Positions 6,361 to 6,632 of a stretch of 6,632 bases of DNA are shown here, piece after piece. Numbering within the stretch: the stretch's first letter is position 1; every line of letters starts with the position of its first letter. The DNA is from an uncultured Ruminococcus sp. (GTDB lineage Bacteria > Bacillota > Clostridia > Oscillospirales > Acutalibacteraceae), in the NCBI GenBank assembly GCA_902802975.1, contig CADCOF010000127.1, positions 1-6,632 on the forward strand, written 5' to 3'. A program made the translations under genes and the position numbers. The notes below the pieces were generated by a model. It searched no databases, was not told the DNA's origin, and saw only the letters and a list, made by a program, of their open reading frames with translations.

Positions 6361-6367
6361 CTCCTTT
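6361..6367 (-). promoter_or_regulatory. Ribosome binding site of the HIT gene
   Basis: AAAGGAG on the minus strand lies 8 nt before ATG 6352. It is the strongest ribosome binding site in this transcription unit and fixes the start. Confidence 0.85.
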
Positions 6368-6373
6368 TTTAAA

Positions 6374-6384
6374 GCCATTATGGC
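6374..6384. repeat. Palindrome in the HIT leader
   Basis: GCCAT-T-ATGGC is an 11-bp inverted repeat in the untranslated leader, about 19-29 nt after the predicted transcription start and 6 nt before the ribosome binding site. It could be an operator or a small hairpin. No known regulator is recognised; chance is possible. Confidence 0.4.
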
Positions 6385-6408
6385 ATTTTCTTTATATTCA
6401 ACATCTAT

Positions 6409-6437
6409 ATCATATCACATACAACAAACAAAGTCAA
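6409..6437 (-). promoter_or_regulatory. Sigma-A promoter of the HIT-led operon
   Basis: On the minus strand TTGACT (6437-6432) and TATGAT (6414-6409) are separated by exactly 17 bp, each matching five of six consensus positions. The predicted start of transcription is near 6402, giving a leader of about 50 nt. It is the best minus-strand promoter in the window and fits control of the downstream genes through comEC and holA. Confidence 0.88.
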
Positions 6438-6452
6438 TCATTTATGTCCCCG

Positions 6453-6471
6453 CACCGGCGTGTCGCCGGTG
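6453..6471. repeat. Perfect GC-rich palindrome upstream of the HIT promoter
   Basis: CACCGGCG (6453-6460) and CGCCGGTG (6464-6471) form a perfect 8-bp stem with a TGT loop. It lies 15 bp upstream of the -35 box and differs in base composition from its AT-rich surroundings. No T-run follows in either direction, so it is not a standard terminator. It could be a copy of a dispersed palindromic repeat or an upstream regulatory site. Confidence 0.6.
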
Positions 6472-6506
6472 ACAATACGCGCAAATAGTTTTTTGTAATA
6501 CCAACT

Positions 6507-6541
6507 AAAAACCCGCGTCCAACCAAATTGCTGGGCGCGGG
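6507..6541 (-). terminator. Rho-independent terminator of an upstream minus-strand gene
   Basis: CCCGCGTCCA (6512-6521) pairs with TGGGCGCGGG (6532-6541), a 10-bp stem with one G-T pair and a 10-base loop. Read on the minus strand it is followed by TTTTT (6511-6507). It therefore ends transcription coming from the right, before the HIT promoter. It implies a minus-strand gene ending within or just beyond 6542-6632. Confidence 0.82.
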
Positions 6542-6613
6542 CTATATATAGTAAACGTCATAAAAAAATTCCTATTAAATATTGAGAATTAGTTCGGATA
6601 GAGTAGTTGTTGT

Positions 6614-6628
6614 ATAGCTCAAAGCTAT
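6614..6628. repeat. Small hairpin at the right edge
   Basis: ATAGCT-CAA-AGCTAT is a perfect 6-bp inverted repeat. It is 4 bases from the window end, so a larger structure could continue outside. It appears only once and no function is assigned. Confidence 0.4.
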
Positions 6629-6632
6629 TAGC

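Noticed and set aside
6053..6472. Plus-strand 139-codon frame over the HIT gene
   Set aside because: It is antisense to the histidine-triad gene and runs through its promoter and leader.
6505..6561. Tiny minus-strand frame of 18 codons overlapping the terminator
   Set aside because: The terminator hairpin fully explains the sequence; there is no repeated-codon pattern to suggest an attenuator leader peptide.
6605..6632. Possible CRISPR repeat or tracrRNA fragment at the right edge
   Set aside because: Only one copy of the hairpin-bearing sequence is present, with no spacers and no cas gene in the window.

Overview
The window is a stretch of low-to-medium GC, Gram-positive-type DNA. Everything points to an anaerobic member of the Bacillota, class Clostridia, probably a gut lineage near the Ruminococcaceae/Oscillospiraceae. 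The evidence is strong GGAGG-type ribosome binding sites, sigma-A promoters, the comEC-holA gene pair, a TOPRIM/DUF4093 protein of clostridial type and DUF3006 small proteins. Genus cannot be read from the sequence.

Left part, plus strand (1-1277). A short array of ATTCCGC/ATTCCGA units at the edge is followed by two short plus-strand genes, each behind its own promoter with a very short predicted leader. The first encodes a 73-residue acidic protein with a DUF3006-like tail. The second encodes a membrane-anchored extracellular protein of the VanY (M15B) D,D-carboxypeptidase fold in which all three zinc ligands are replaced. A strong bidirectional terminator (1278-1317) separates these genes from everything to the right.

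Middle and right part, minus strand (1323-6352). A compact run of genes reads leftwards: HIT-family hydrolase, purine-type phosphoribosyltransferase, ComEC, DNA polymerase III delta (holA), TOPRIM/DUF4093 protein, and a 54-residue DUF3006 protein. A near-consensus sigma-A promoter lies before the HIT gene (TTGACT, 17 bp, TATGAT). There are no convincing terminators inside the run, and the comEC/holA and holA/TOPRIM ends overlap (23 and 4 nt), so transcription as one unit is likely at least from HIT to the TOPRIM gene. The ComEC keeps its channel (HLLVVSGMH motif), but its C-terminal beta-lactamase-like domain has no recognisable metal-binding histidines.

Right edge (6353-6632). This part has no complete gene. 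It carries the HIT promoter, a perfect palindrome just upstream of it, a minus-strand terminator for a gene that must lie to the right, and a small hairpin cut off by the window edge.

Most of the window is housekeeping. I see no new defence or mobile system. The most noteworthy points are the zinc-less VanY-fold protein, the degenerate ComEC nuclease-like domain, the two DUF3006-like small proteins facing each other across the terminator, and several start-site corrections.
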